DNA of 64,000 bases from Salinicoccus cyprini (GTDB lineage: Bacteria > Bacillota > Bacilli > Staphylococcales > Salinicoccaceae), in assembly GCF_007713705.1 (NCBI RefSeq), contig NZ_VMSJ01000003.1:186001-250000 (forward strand), given 5' to 3'. The position numbers were made by a program, and so were the translations under genes. Shown piece after piece: positions 52,902-62,188 of the stretch (the first letter of the stretch is position 1; the number at the start of each line of letters is the position of its first letter). Under the pieces are notes generated by a model. The model made no database searches. It worked only from the letters and a program-made list of their open reading frames with translations, and was not told where the DNA came from.

Positions 52902-53646
52902 GCTGTGTTCTTGAAAGGGCCATCATTCTTTCAGGATAGTTCGTCATCAGTGTCTCCACGCCATGACTGAGGAGCCTCGCGGCATCTCCTGTTTCGTTCA
53001 CCGTCCATACCCGGATCCGATCTTCGACCCCGGCAATCCGGCCCGGATTTTTCAGTATCGCCTTGTAGCTGATATGCAGTGCCTCGAGCGCAAGCTCCTC
53101 CATGTGATCGATCGGCCATAGTGGCACCTTGTCTGTCAGCCAGGCGATTCTCGCTTCGGGATCGATCGCCTTCATTCTGAGAATGCTCGGCATATGGAAG
53201 GATGAGTAGATGACTTTGTTCGAGTAATTATGGTTTTTCACGATGTCGTGAACCCGCTGCTCGATGCCCTCATATTCAAATACATTGGTCTTCAGTTCTA
53301 TATTCAGCTCGATGTCATGCTGCCCGACAAGGCCCATGACCTCGTCGAGAGTCGGAATCCGCTCCCCGATCCATGTATCCGCGTCGTAATTAACGAAGTC
53401 TTCGAACTCACTGCCGGCACTCAGGCCCTTCAGCGTGCGAAGATCCATATCCTTGACCGCACCCCGGCCGTCGGTCGTACGGTCAACCTGTTCATCATGG
53501 ATGACAACCACTTCGCCATCCCGGGTCAGATGCACATCTATCTCCAGGCCATCCACCCCGGCCTCGATCGCCTTTTTGAATGCCAGCATCGTATTTTCGG
53601 GATATTCCCCCATGGCACCTCTGTGACCATATATTTTCGTCTGCAT
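52879..53646 (-). CDS. ugpQ: Glycerophosphodiester phosphodiesterase
   Basis: This is a 255-residue cytoplasmic GDPD enzyme that cleaves glycerophosphodiesters to glycerol-3-phosphate and an alcohol. Catalytic residues are visible in YGHRGAMGEYPENTM, GLEIDVHLTRDGEVVVIHDE and NIELKT. There is no signal peptide, so it is the UgpQ-like internal type. GGGAGG before ATG 53646 sets the start. It lies after the Ugp transporter genes on the same strand, beyond their terminator, which fits hydrolysis of imported substrate. Confidence 0.9.
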   Translation of the reverse strand: MQTKIYGHRGAMGEYPENTMLAFKKAIEAGVDGLEIDVHLTRDGEVVVIHDEQVDRTTDGRGAVKDMDLRTLKGLSAGSEFEDFVNYDADTWIGERIPTLDEVMGLVGQHDIELNIELKTNVFEYEGIEQRVHDIVKNHNYSNKVIYSSFHMPSILRMKAIDPEARIAWLTDKVPLWPIDHMEELALEALHISYKAILKNPGRIAGVEDRIRVWTVNETGDAARLLSHGVETLMTNYPERMMALSRTQQKKIEHI

Positions 53647-53882
53647 TGGACGTCCTCCCAATCAGTATTTTGTATAAGGGCAACTTTTTATTTCCGCCCG
53701 CCATGATGCCGATTGCGGAATCGGATTTATGCTGATGATGAGCTTTCAAATTCATTTCTTCTATATATACCATTTAATCATAGATATTCCGTACATATTG
53801 TATATTTACATAATCTTAAAGAAATTATCATGCGTGTAATCTAGGAGAGTCGAAGCAGGAGAGAACCGACACCAAGCAGAAA

Positions 53883-53915
53883 ATGGCCACCCTTCATCAA
53901 ATGAAGGGCAGCCAT
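53883..53915 (-). terminator. Terminator hairpin of the ugp operon
   Basis: ATGGC-CCCTTCAT pairs with ATGAAGGG-GCCAT with small internal mismatches, followed on the minus strand by TTTTCTG. It separates ugpB from ugpQ. Confidence 0.7.
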
Positions 53916-53934
53916 GCTGCTTCAAAGCCTGAAA

Positions 53935-55323
53935 CTATTCGCCACCGCGTGCCTGGTTCGCCTGCTCGATGGCCTGGTTGTAGCGTTCAACTGCGTTGCT
54001 GTATTCTTCGTCTACATCACCGCCATTATAGACGGCTTCAAGTGCTGTCTCCATCACTTTTCTGCCTTCAGGAAGCATGTCCATCAGTGCGCCCTGGGTT
54101 GCATATGAAGATGTTGTTTCCTGGAGCTGATCCACTGTCACTTGCAGCTGTGGCATTTCTTCGTGTGCCTGTACCGCCACGTCTTCGTTGTATGCTTCAG
54201 GGTTGATTGCGAAGTAGCCTGTACCGACGTGCCATTCTGCCTGGACTTGTGGTGTCTGCAGATATTTCATGAATTCCCATGCTGCGTTCTGCTCTGCTTC
54301 CGGCTTGCCGTCGATCATCCACAGGCTCGCGCCGCCGATGACGACGCCTTCACGTTCCTTTTCTCCCGGATGCGGAAGGTATGCGATACCGACTTCGAAT
54401 GGTGCGTTGTCGATGACATCTCTTGAACTTGCAGAGGACTGCACGAACATGGATACGTCTTCAGCAAGGAAACCTGCCATCATGTTGTCGCCATTTGTAC
54501 CATAGTTTGCGAAAGTGCCGTCGTTGACCATGTTCTCCACCCAGTTGAAAATGGATTTGCCTTCTTCTTCCGTCCAGCCGATTTCAGTTGCAGTGTCGCC
54601 ACGGCCGTTGTCGTTATTCAGAAGCAGTGCTCCCTGGTTGGCGAGCAGCTGCTCCCAGAGCCAGCCGTAGGCCTGCAGTGCAAAGCCTTTCATTTCCGGA
54701 TTCGATTCCGTGATTGCACGGCTTGCTTCTTCAACTTCTTCAAATGTTTCCGGTGGTGCTTCCGGATCGAGACCTGCTGCTTCAAAAGCATCCTTGTTGT
54801 AGTACATTACCGGTGTTGAGCTGTTGAATGGCATGGAGTAGAACGTGTCATCCAGCTTATAGTAGTTGATGATGTTCTCTTCGAGTGAGCTCATGTCATA
54901 TCCATCTGCATCGATGAAGTCCTGGATCGGCTTGATCTGTCCACTGTTGATCATGGACATCGTACCGATTTCGAACGTCTGGATCATTGTCGGTGCGCTG
55001 TCGCTGCCTGCGACTGCATTGAATTTTGTGAGAGATTCGTCATAGCTGCCCTGATATTCCGCATTGACCTGGACTGCATCCTGGGATGCGTTGTAGTCTT
55101 CAACAATGCCGTTCAGTGCTTCCTGTCCAGCGCCTCCCATGGAGTGCCAGAATGTAACTGTCTGCGCCTCTCCGGAAGCCGCTTCCCCGCTGCTTTCCTC
55201 GGAGGATGATTCTGCGGACTCGTCCGCTTCGGCAGTGCTTTCTCCTTCTTCGCCTGAACCACAGGCTGCGAGTACGAATAGTAATCCTAAAGCAAGTAAA
55301 AACATCAGATTCTTCTTGAACAA
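53935..55323 (-). CDS. ugpB: Glycerol-3-phosphate-binding lipoprotein
   Basis: This is a protein of about 462 residues. The lipobox is VLAAC, followed by a Glu/Ser-rich linker. It shares the marker blocks of E. coli UgpB: FWHSMGG, PFNSSTPVMYYNKDAFEAAGLDPE, IGGASLWMIDGK and EWHVGTGYFAI. It would bind sn-glycerol-3-phosphate or its diesters outside the cell. GTG 55332 is in frame but coincides with the ribosome site GGGAG, so UUG 55323, eight bases after it, is the likely start. It is the last gene of the ugp operon. Confidence 0.88.
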   Translation of the reverse strand: MFKKNLMFLLALGLLFVLAACGSGEEGESTAEADESAESSSEESSGEAASGEAQTVTFWHSMGGAGQEALNGIVEDYNASQDAVQVNAEYQGSYDESLTKFNAVAGSDSAPTMIQTFEIGTMSMINSGQIKPIQDFIDADGYDMSSLEENIINYYKLDDTFYSMPFNSSTPVMYYNKDAFEAAGLDPEAPPETFEEVEEASRAITESNPEMKGFALQAYGWLWEQLLANQGALLLNNDNGRGDTATEIGWTEEEGKSIFNWVENMVNDGTFANYGTNGDNMMAGFLAEDVSMFVQSSASSRDVIDNAPFEVGIAYLPHPGEKEREGVVIGGASLWMIDGKPEAEQNAAWEFMKYLQTPQVQAEWHVGTGYFAINPEAYNEDVAVQAHEEMPQLQVTVDQLQETTSSYATQGALMDMLPEGRKVMETALEAVYNGGDVDEEYSNAVERYNQAIEQANQARGGE

Positions 55324-55376
55324 TCCAAACACTCCCTATTCCATTGATATTTATGTGGTGAATCATTGAAACCGGA

Positions 55377-56192
55377 TTATTTCAAAGCGCCTTCCGTCAG
55401 GCCTTTCTGCAGCTTCTTCTGTCCAAGGAACAGTAGCAGCAGTGTCGGTATGATGACGATGACAGCGCCTGCCATGATGACGCCCCACTGGTTCAGCTGC
55501 TCCTGCGTCTGCATCTGCTTCAGCCCGATCTGTACTGTGCGCACATTATCATTCGTTGTCGCAAGCAGGGGCCACAGGTACATGTTCCATGAAGTCAGGA
55601 ATCCATAGACGCCGAGTGTCACCAGGCTGGTCTTTGCCACCGGCATGACGACGGTCAGATAGAACTTGAAATCACCCATGCCGGCAATCAGGCTGGCTTC
55701 CCTCAGCTCCTTCGGAATCGTCTTGAAGTTCTGGCGCAGCAGGAATGTTCCGAATGCCATTGCGAAGAATGGCACAGTCAGTCCGGCATAGCTGTCGATC
55801 CAGCCGAGATCCCGGATGATATGGAAGTTCGGTATGACCGAAGCTTCAAACGGTACCATCATGGTGGCAATGAAGATGTAGAACAGGATATCCCTGCCCT
55901 TGAATTCCAAAAATACAAACGCATAGGCTGCCAGGCTCGAAAGTACGAGCTGCCCGAGCATGATCAGTACCGACACGACTACACTGTTGATGAGATACTG
56001 CATGAGCGGGAACGTACTGAATGCCTGCCGGTAGTTGTCCAGTGTGAGTGATGTCGGCATGCTGCCGGTCAGAATGTCCTTGTTGGACATGAAGCTCATG
56101 ACGAAAGCCATCAGTGTCGGTGCAAATATCAGCAGCGCAGACACGATCAGCAGCACATAGAATGTGATTTTCTGGCCCAGCGGCATCGTCAT
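55377..56192 (-). CDS. ugpE: Glycerol-3-phosphate ABC permease
   Basis: This is a 271-residue, six-helix subunit. The EAA loop is REASLIAGMGDFKFYLTVVMPV near residue 170. It overlaps the ugpA stop codon by 4 bp, so translation is coupled, and UgpA is its channel partner. Confidence 0.88.
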   Translation of the reverse strand: MTMPLGQKITFYVLLIVSALLIFAPTLMAFVMSFMSNKDILTGSMPTSLTLDNYRQAFSTFPLMQYLINSVVVSVLIMLGQLVLSSLAAYAFVFLEFKGRDILFYIFIATMMVPFEASVIPNFHIIRDLGWIDSYAGLTVPFFAMAFGTFLLRQNFKTIPKELREASLIAGMGDFKFYLTVVMPVAKTSLVTLGVYGFLTSWNMYLWPLLATTNDNVRTVQIGLKQMQTQEQLNQWGVIMAGAVIVIIPTLLLLFLGQKKLQKGLTEGALK

Positions 56193-57133
56193 TGGTAATG
56201 CACCTTCTTTTCACCGAACTTGAACTGCAGTGCCGTCATCAGCAGAATCAGGATGAAGAGGATGACCGCCTGCGCACTCGCTGCACCGAACTGGTAGTTT
56301 ACAAATGCTTCCCTGTAGATTGAATAGACAATGAGGTTCGTTTCATTCTGCGGACCGCCCTGGGTCAGAATATCGATCTGACCGAATGTCTGGAATGCGT
56401 TGATGATTGTGACGGTCAGCACGAAGAACAGTGTCGGTGACAGCATCGGCACAGTGATGCGCCGCAGTTTATAGAAATAGCCTGCACCATCGATATTGGC
56501 ACTTTCATACAGGCTCTGGTCAATCGACTGCAGTCCGCCGAGCAGGATCAGGAAAGTGAACCCGATGTTCATCCATATGGTGGTGATGGACACTGCAACA
56601 AGCGCCCATGCCGGATCTGTCAGCCAGCCGATGCCTTCCATTCCCAGGAATCCGAGAATTTCATTCAGCAGACCCATCGTCGGATTGAAAAGATACAGCC
56701 AGAAGACCGATGCGGCAGCAACCGAAATGCCCATCGTGGATGAGAAGATCGTCCTGAAGATGCCGACGCCCTTCAGCTTCTCATTTGCTAGTACTGCCAG
56801 AAACAGACTGATGATGATTGTTGCCGGCACGATGTACAGGACAAAGAGGAAGGTTGATTTGAAGCTCTTCAGGAAAATGGATGAAGTGAAGAGCTGTATG
56901 TAGTTCTGCAGACCGACGAATACTGTGGTCGCCCCGCTCGCGTCTGTCAGAAAAAAGCTCAGATAGACGGTCTTCATCATCGGATAGAACAGGAAGACGC
57001 TGAAGAGGATGATGGAAGGCAGCAGAAACAGGATGCCTTTGATGAAATTTCTGGTTTTCGTCTTCCGTCTTTCCGCTTCGAACGCCAGCTGCATATCTTC
57101 ATAGGGCTTTGTGGCCGGACTCATCGTGCTCAT
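56189..57133 (-). CDS. ugpA: Glycerol-3-phosphate ABC permease
   Basis: This is a 314-residue, six-helix subunit with a cytoplasmic N-terminal tail of about 30 residues. The EAA-like loop reads ESANIDGAGYFYKLRRITVPML, near residue 212. The start overlaps the end of ugpC by 4 bp. Confidence 0.88.
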   Translation of the reverse strand: MSTMSPATKPYEDMQLAFEAERRKTKTRNFIKGILFLLPSIILFSVFLFYPMMKTVYLSFFLTDASGATTVFVGLQNYIQLFTSSIFLKSFKSTFLFVLYIVPATIIISLFLAVLANEKLKGVGIFRTIFSSTMGISVAAASVFWLYLFNPTMGLLNEILGFLGMEGIGWLTDPAWALVAVSITTIWMNIGFTFLILLGGLQSIDQSLYESANIDGAGYFYKLRRITVPMLSPTLFFVLTVTIINAFQTFGQIDILTQGGPQNETNLIVYSIYREAFVNYQFGAASAQAVILFILILLMTALQFKFGEKKVHYQ

Positions 57134-58245
57134 ACCGGCACCGCCCCTTTGGACACGCGCTTCGCCGCTCTGATCAGCCTGCCGCTTCCGGTGTCGAATA
57201 TGGCCAGATCTTCACAGGATATTTTCACAGGGACCATCTCACCGACTTCGATCTCCCACTGTCCAGGCCACTTGACTGTCCAGATCTCATTGTTCAGCTC
57301 GAAGGCGATGGTCGTCTCATTGCCCAGATTCTCAACGTTGACCGCCTCCATGAAGTGTGTCGCATCCTCTTTTGTGGCATATGTCAGGTGCTCTGCACGG
57401 ATGCCGACTGTAATGCTTGCATCATTCGGAATGTCCGACATGAGCGATTCGGAGGCATTGATGTTGAGTTCGTCCTCCACAATGAGCCGTCCTTCTGCTC
57501 TATTCAGCACCGCTTTGCCAATATTCATTTTCGGCGAACCGATGAAGGAAGCCACGAAGAGATTGGCTGGTTCATTATAGAGCTCGATCGGATTGCCGAC
57601 CTGCTGGATGCTGCCGTCATGAAGCACCATGATGCGGTCGCCCATCGTCATCGCCTCCACCTGGTCGTGTGTCACATAGACCATGGTCAGGCCAAGGCGC
57701 TTCTGCAGCCTTCTGATTTCGACACGCATACTTGCACGCAGCTTGGCATCGAGATTCGACAGCGGCTCATCCATCAGACATACCGGCGCCTGGCTGACCA
57801 CCGCACGGGCCAGTGCCACACGCTGGCGCTGGCCACCGGACAGCTCCCTCGGCTTCCTTTTCAAGTAGTCCCCGAGACCCATCATATCGGTCGTCTCGAT
57901 CAGCCGTCTGCGCTGCTCTTCCTTGCCGACTTTCTTCGCCTGCAGACCGAAAAGAATATTCTGCTCGACACTCATGTGCGGATAGAGAGCATAGTTCTGG
58001 AAGACCATCGACAGATCCCTATCCTTTGGGGGAAGATGGTTGACCACCCTGTCGTCGATCTTCATGATGCCGTCCGTGATGTCCTCGAGCCCTGCAATCA
58101 TCCGGAGCAGTGTACTCTTGCCCGAACCTGAAGGGCCGACGAGTACAAAGAACTCGCCTTCTCCTATTGTGAGGTTGATTTCATTGAGAACATTCTTCTG
58201 CTTGTCATACGATTTTGTGATGTCCGTCATTTCAATATTTTTCAT
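57130..58245 (-). CDS. ugpC: Sugar/G3P ABC transporter ATPase, UgpC/MsmX type
   Basis: This is a 371-residue ATPase. Walker A is GPSGSGKST near residue 36, the signature is LSGGQRQRVALARAVV near 134, Walker B is VCLMDEPLSNLD, and the MalK-like C-terminal regulatory domain follows. GGAGG before ATG 58245 sets the start; the frame opens 63 bp earlier without a ribosome site. It is first in the ugp operon. As the only such ATPase here, it may also drive the importer at 29.2-32.3 kb, since MsmX-like ATPases are known to be shared. Confidence 0.92.
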   Translation of the reverse strand: MKNIEMTDITKSYDKQKNVLNEINLTIGEGEFFVLVGPSGSGKSTLLRMIAGLEDITDGIMKIDDRVVNHLPPKDRDLSMVFQNYALYPHMSVEQNILFGLQAKKVGKEEQRRRLIETTDMMGLGDYLKRKPRELSGGQRQRVALARAVVSQAPVCLMDEPLSNLDAKLRASMRVEIRRLQKRLGLTMVYVTHDQVEAMTMGDRIMVLHDGSIQQVGNPIELYNEPANLFVASFIGSPKMNIGKAVLNRAEGRLIVEDELNINASESLMSDIPNDASITVGIRAEHLTYATKEDATHFMEAVNVENLGNETTIAFELNNEIWTVKWPGQWEIEVGEMVPVKISCEDLAIFDTGSGRLIRAAKRVSKGAVPV

Positions 58246-58426
58246 ATTCCCTCGCCTCCAAAGAGCATTTAAACATAAAAAACTTCCAAAAGTTAAAAAT
58301 TTACACAACCTTTAGAATAATTAACAGTACATTCATCAAACTATTGAATTTTTTACTTTATTTACAAATTACTTGGGAATAGAAGACGTTATGATTTGAC
58401 GTTCGTTCAGCAATACAGGAAAATCA

Positions 58427-58453
58427 GATTATAAGGATCAGGAAGTTATAATC
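58427..58453. promoter_or_regulatory. Inverted repeat between ugpC and fda
   Basis: GATTATAA (58427-58434) and TTATAATC (58446-58453) are perfect inverted arms 11 bp apart. They lie 57 bp before the fda start and could be an operator for either divergent gene. Confidence 0.35.
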
Positions 58454-58509
58454 CTTCGATTTTTGGGAATAGATAATATGGACACTTGAAAAACAAAGGA
58501 GTGGAATTC

Positions 58510-59400
58510 ATGAATCAGGAACAATTCGACAAAGTCAAGAATGGAAAGGGATTTATCGCAGCACTCGACCAGAGTGGCGGCAGTACCCCGAAAGCACTTC
58601 TCGGATATGGTGTGCAGGAAGACGCATACTCCAATGAAGATGAAATGTTCACCCTTGTACACGAGATGCGCACGCGGATCATCACTTCGCCTTCGTTCAA
58701 TGCCGATCAGATTCTCGGTGCCATCCTGTTTGAACAGACGATGGATCGTGAGATCGAAGGCAAGTACACTGCCGAGTACCTGGCAGATAAAGGCATCGTG
58801 CCTTTCCTGAAAGTCGACAAGGGCCTTGCGGATGAGAAGGACGGCGTCCAGCTGATGAAGCCGATGCCGGACCTCGACCAGCTGCTTGAACGTGCAAACG
58901 AAAGAGGCATTTTCGGTACCAAGATGCGCTCCAACATCCTTGAGCCGAATGAACAGGGCATCAGGGAAGTCGTCGACCAGCAGTTCGAGGTGGCACTCCA
59001 GATCCTGAATGCCGGCCTTGTACCGATCATCGAGCCGGAGGTCAATGTCTATAGTGAGAATAAAGAGCAGTCCGAAAAGATTCTGAGAGAAGAGATCGAG
59101 AAGCACCTCGACCAGCTCGAAGCAGACCAGCAGGTCATGCTGAAGCTGTCCATTCCGACAAATGCGAATGAATACAAGTCGCTCATCGAGCATCCAAGAG
59201 TGGTCAGAGTGGTCGCCCTATCCGGTGGCTATTCAAGAGATGAGGCGAATGAAAAGCTGAAGCAGAACGAAGGACTGATCGCGAGCTTCTCCCGCGCGCT
59301 TGCAGCGGAACTGAACGTCAACCAGTCAGATGAGGAATTCGACAAGAAACTGAAAGAAGCCGTGGACACGATCTACGATGCTTCCGTCAATAAGGAATAG
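58510..59400 (+). CDS. fda: Class I fructose-bisphosphate aldolase
   Basis: This is a 296-residue glycolytic enzyme of the staphylococcal FdaB type. [19 protein letters not shown] near residue 11, [24 protein letters not shown] (Schiff-base region) and VPIIEPEVN are all as expected. AAAGGAGTGG before ATG 58510 sets the start. Single gene with its own terminator. Confidence 0.95.
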   Translation: MNQEQFDKVKNGKGFIAALDQSGGSTPKALLGYGVQEDAYSNEDEMFTLVHEMRTRIITSPSFNADQILGAILFEQTMDREIEGKYTAEYLADKGIVPFLKVDKGLADEKDGVQLMKPMPDLDQLLERANERGIFGTKMRSNILEPNEQGIREVVDQQFEVALQILNAGLVPIIEPEVNVYSENKEQSEKILREEIEKHLDQLEADQQVMLKLSIPTNANEYKSLIEHPRVVRVVALSGGYSRDEANEKLKQNEGLIASFSRALAAELNVNQSDEEFDKKLKEAVDTIYDASVNKE

Positions 59401-59407
59401 CAGTACT

Positions 59408-59443
59408 GATGCCTCGATAAATCGTCGAGGCATCACCTTTTTT
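59408..59443 (+). terminator. Intrinsic terminator after fda
   Basis: GATGCCTCGA and TCGAGGCATC form the stem, followed by ACCTTTTTT. Confidence 0.88.
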
Positions 59444-59463
59444 AACTTATTCGCCTTTTAGGG

Positions 59464-59492
59464 TGGACATACCCCTTTATATGATGTATAGT
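59464..59492 (+). promoter_or_regulatory. Promoter of cspA
   Basis: TGGACA (59464-59469) and TATAGT (59487-59492) are 17 bp apart and imply a leader of about 140 bases, typical of cold-shock genes. Confidence 0.55.
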
Positions 59493-59528
59493 AACTGTAA
59501 TAAGATTTTTAAGTATAGCAGTATCTAA

Positions 59529-59591
59529 TTCACATGTTACAAAGAGTAATCGTGATTTGGCCGGTACTTTTTGTAACGTGTGAATTTTTTT
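59529..59591 (+). promoter_or_regulatory. Long terminator-like hairpin in the cspA leader
   Basis: The arm 59529-59548 pairs almost fully (about 20 bp, two wobbles) with 59565-59584 and is followed at once by seven Ts (59585-59591). It is shaped as an intrinsic terminator inside the 5' leader, 50 bases before the start codon. It could attenuate transcription at normal temperature or act as an RNA thermoswitch. Confidence 0.6.
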
Positions 59592-59641
59592 ATGTTTATA
59601 CGCTTAAGATATTATTAAATTTATTTTTGGAGGTCATTTAT

Positions 59642-59842
59642 ATGACACAAGGTACAGTTAAATGGTTCAATGCAGACAAAGGTTTCGGTTTCATCGAAGT
59701 TGAAGGCGGAGACGACGTATTCGCTCACTTCTCCAACATCGAAGGCGAAGGCTACAAAACACTTGACGAAGGTCAAGCTGTAGAATTCAGCATCGAAGAA
59801 GGTCAGCGTGGACCACAAGCTGTTAACATCGTAAAACTTTAA
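59642..59842 (+). CDS. cspA: Cold-shock protein
   Basis: This is a 66-residue OB-fold RNA chaperone. [14 protein letters not shown] (RNP1) and DVFAHFSNI (RNP2) are exact. GGAGG before ATG 59642 sets the start. The open frame upstream runs through the leader hairpin and is not coding. Codon use is highly biased, as for strongly expressed genes. Confidence 0.97.
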   Translation: MTQGTVKWFNADKGFGFIEVEGGDDVFAHFSNIEGEGYKTLDEGQAVEFSIEEGQRGPQAVNIVKL

Positions 59843-59880
59843 TAATATTTTAGGATATTTTAAGTAATTCATGTTAATGG

Positions 59881-59913
59881 AAAATCCCCTCTCATATGAG
59901 AGGGGATTTTTTT
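59881..59913. terminator. Bidirectional terminator
   Basis: AATCCCCTCTCATATGAGAGGGGATT is a perfect palindrome flanked by AA and a T7 run. It serves cspA and the convergent proA. Confidence 0.88.
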
Positions 59914-61186
59914 ATGCCTTGATCTGGCCTGAACCTTCAACGACGTACTTGTAGCTCGTCAATGCTTCAAGTCCCATCGGTCCTCTGGCGTGGAGCTTCT
60001 GGGTACTGATGCCGATTTCCCCACCAAAGCCGAACATCTCCCCATCCGTAAAACGGGTGGATGCATTGACATAGACGGCAGCGGAATCGATATCGTCGAG
60101 AAAGGCTTCAGCGTGTGTGTAGCTGGTCGTCACAATCGCATCGGAGTGTCCGGATGAGTACTGTTCAATGTGTGCGACTGCCGCTTCATAGTCCGCCACG
60201 ACCTTTACAGCAATCTCACTGGCCAGATATTCCTGGCTGTAGTCCGCGTTTGTTGCCGGTACTGCATCTTTGACGATGGCACATACCGCCGCATCTCCGT
60301 GGATCAGCACCCCTTTTTCAGCCAGTGCTTCCGATAGCACAGGCAATGCCGTGTGCGCAATGCTTTCGTCGATCAGCAGTGTCTCAAGCGCGTTGCATAC
60401 TGACGGCCGCTGCGTCTTGCCGTTGACCAGTATGGATTTTGCCATCTCAAGATCCGCCTCTTCATGTACATAGAGGTGGCAGTTGCCCGTGCCGGTTTCG
60501 ATGACCGGCACCGTCGCATTATCGAGTACAGTCTGGATCAGGCTGCCGCCCCCGCGTGGAATGAGACAGTCGAGCCCGTCATTGAACTTCATGAACTTTG
60601 CCGCCAGTTCCCTCGAAGGATCTGTAATGAGCTGGATGCTGTCTGCCGGGATATCCGAACCGTCAAGACCGGCCTTCAGTACCTGGACCAGTGCCCGATT
60701 GCTGTTGATCGCCTCCTTGCCGCCTCTTAGAATGACACTGTTGCCTGCTTTCAGACATAATGCAGTGGCATCGACCGTCACATTCGGGCGCGATTCATAG
60801 ATGATGCCGATGACGCCGAGCGGGACACTCCTTCTCGTAATCCTGAGACCATCGGCGTTCACCCACTGCCCTTTCGATACTGCAGTCGGATCCGGCAGGC
60901 CGGCAATCTGCCTGAGGCCACTGGCCATGCCTTCAATGCGGGCCTGATTCAATGTCAGCCGCTCCACCATGGCTTCCGGATACTCAGCTTCCCTGCTGTG
61001 CATCAGATCCTTCATATTCTCCTGAAGAATAAAATCCTGCTCGGCTTCCAGTGCTTCAGCCATTTTTATGAGTGCACCGTTCTTCGCAGCCGTGCTCATC
61101 TTGCGCAGTACTTTCGCAGCAGACTTTGCGGAAACGCCCATCTTTTCAAGTGTCATGTCTGTACCGACAGATCCATCTACCATCAT
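59912..61186 (-). CDS. proA: Glutamate-5-semialdehyde dehydrogenase
   Basis: This 424-residue NADPH enzyme makes glutamate semialdehyde in proline synthesis. IYESRPNVTVDA, LKAGNSVILRGGKEA, the active-site segment GKTQRPSVCNALETLL with its Cys, and FGFGGEIGISTQKLHARGPMG are all present. The start overlaps the proB stop within ATGATG after GGGGAGG. Proline is a common compatible solute in halophiles. Confidence 0.95.
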   Translation of the reverse strand: MMVDGSVGTDMTLEKMGVSAKSAAKVLRKMSTAAKNGALIKMAEALEAEQDFILQENMKDLMHSREAEYPEAMVERLTLNQARIEGMASGLRQIAGLPDPTAVSKGQWVNADGLRITRRSVPLGVIGIIYESRPNVTVDATALCLKAGNSVILRGGKEAINSNRALVQVLKAGLDGSDIPADSIQLITDPSRELAAKFMKFNDGLDCLIPRGGGSLIQTVLDNATVPVIETGTGNCHLYVHEEADLEMAKSILVNGKTQRPSVCNALETLLIDESIAHTALPVLSEALAEKGVLIHGDAAVCAIVKDAVPATNADYSQEYLASEIAVKVVADYEAAVAHIEQYSSGHSDAIVTTSYTHAEAFLDDIDSAAVYVNASTRFTDGEMFGFGGEIGISTQKLHARGPMGLEALTSYKYVVEGSGQIKA

Positions 61187-62019
61187 TTTTCCTCCCCTTG
61201 CAGTGCTTTTTCACGCACATCCTTCTTGAATAGCGTACCGATCTCGCTGCCCTTCAATATATCGAAAATCTGGCATGGGTCTTCAGCACTTGTGATGATC
61301 ATGCTCTTGTTGTTGTCCATCAGGTACTTGGCTGCCTTCAGTTTCGTCTCCATGCCGCCGGTTGCGAACGTGGAACCGGCGCCGTCTGCCATACCCAATA
61401 TGTCATCGTCGACATTTCCGACACTTGGAATGAGCTTCGCATAGGCTGTTGTATGTGGATTGGCATCGTAGAGGCCATCGACATCACTCAATATGATCAG
61501 GAGGTCTGCATCCACGAGTTCAGTCACAACTGCAGAAAGTGTATCGTTCTCACCGAATTTTCTGCTGTAGGTCTTCTCATCTGTAGAGATGGCATCATTC
61601 TCATTGATGACGGGAATGATCTTCCTGGTCAGCAGGGAATTGATTGCGGATCTGCAGTTGACGTAGGAAATCGGGAAGTCGACGATGTCGCGGGTCATCA
61701 GAATCTGGCCGACGTACTGGTCATAGTGCTGGAAGAAGCGGCAGTAGAGGTTCATTAGGGCACACTGCCCGACGGATGCCAATGCCTGGAAGTCTGCGAC
61801 TGTTTCAGGATACTCCTTTATTTTCAATGTACAGGCGCCGACACCGACAGCACCTGAAGTGACGAGTATGATTTCTTTTCCCTGCTGCTGGAGTACGGAA
61901 CAGACATAGGATAGACGGTCGATCTTGCGGTAATCAATTTCTCCGGGCGACTTCATGATCGAATTTGTGCCGATCTTTATGACGATGCGTTTACTATCTT
62001 TTAGAAAATCTCGATTCAT
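61183..62019 (-). CDS. proB: Glutamate 5-kinase, short form
   Basis: This 278-residue amino-acid kinase phosphorylates glutamate for proline synthesis. RIVIKIGTNSI at the N terminus, LVTSGAVGVG, NENDAIS and FGENDTLSAVV, LSDVDGLYD and GGMETKLKAAK are the family blocks. It ends where the PUA RNA-binding-like domain of longer ProB proteins would begin. GGGAGGGG precedes the ATG. No T-box is seen upstream. Confidence 0.94.
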   Translation of the reverse strand: MNRDFLKDSKRIVIKIGTNSIMKSPGEIDYRKIDRLSYVCSVLQQQGKEIILVTSGAVGVGACTLKIKEYPETVADFQALASVGQCALMNLYCRFFQHYDQYVGQILMTRDIVDFPISYVNCRSAINSLLTRKIIPVINENDAISTDEKTYSRKFGENDTLSAVVTELVDADLLIILSDVDGLYDANPHTTAYAKLIPSVGNVDDDILGMADGAGSTFATGGMETKLKAAKYLMDNNKSMIITSAEDPCQIFDILKGSEIGTLFKKDVREKALQGEEK

Positions 62020-62060
62020 CTAATCCCCTCCCAGGAAGGTACAATTAATAATATCTATTA

Positions 62061-62089
62061 ATTATACATAATATTGCATATAAATCCAC
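62061..62089 (-). promoter_or_regulatory. Promoter of proBA
   Basis: On the minus strand TATAAT (62066-62061) lies 17 bp after GTGGAT (62089-62084), 41 bp before the proB start. The -35 is weak, as expected for a regulated gene. Confidence 0.45.
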
Positions 62090-62156
62090 ATTTATTTTGA
62101 ATTTTTCTCAATTTTTATTTATTTTTCTGTTTCTAGTATTCTACAGCATGCGAAAA

Positions 62157-62182
62157 AGCCTGGAACCATACGGTTCCAGGCT
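62157..62182 (-). terminator. Intrinsic terminator of the PBP gene
   Basis: AAGCCTGGAACC pairs with GGTTCCAGGCTT and is followed on the minus strand by TTTTTCG. It lies 6 bp after the PBP stop codon. Confidence 0.85.
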
Positions 62183-62188
62183 TCTCTT

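Noticed and set aside
59534-59641. 36-codon extension of CspA
   Set aside because: It covers the leader hairpin and T run. CspA proteins begin at the ATG after GGAGG.
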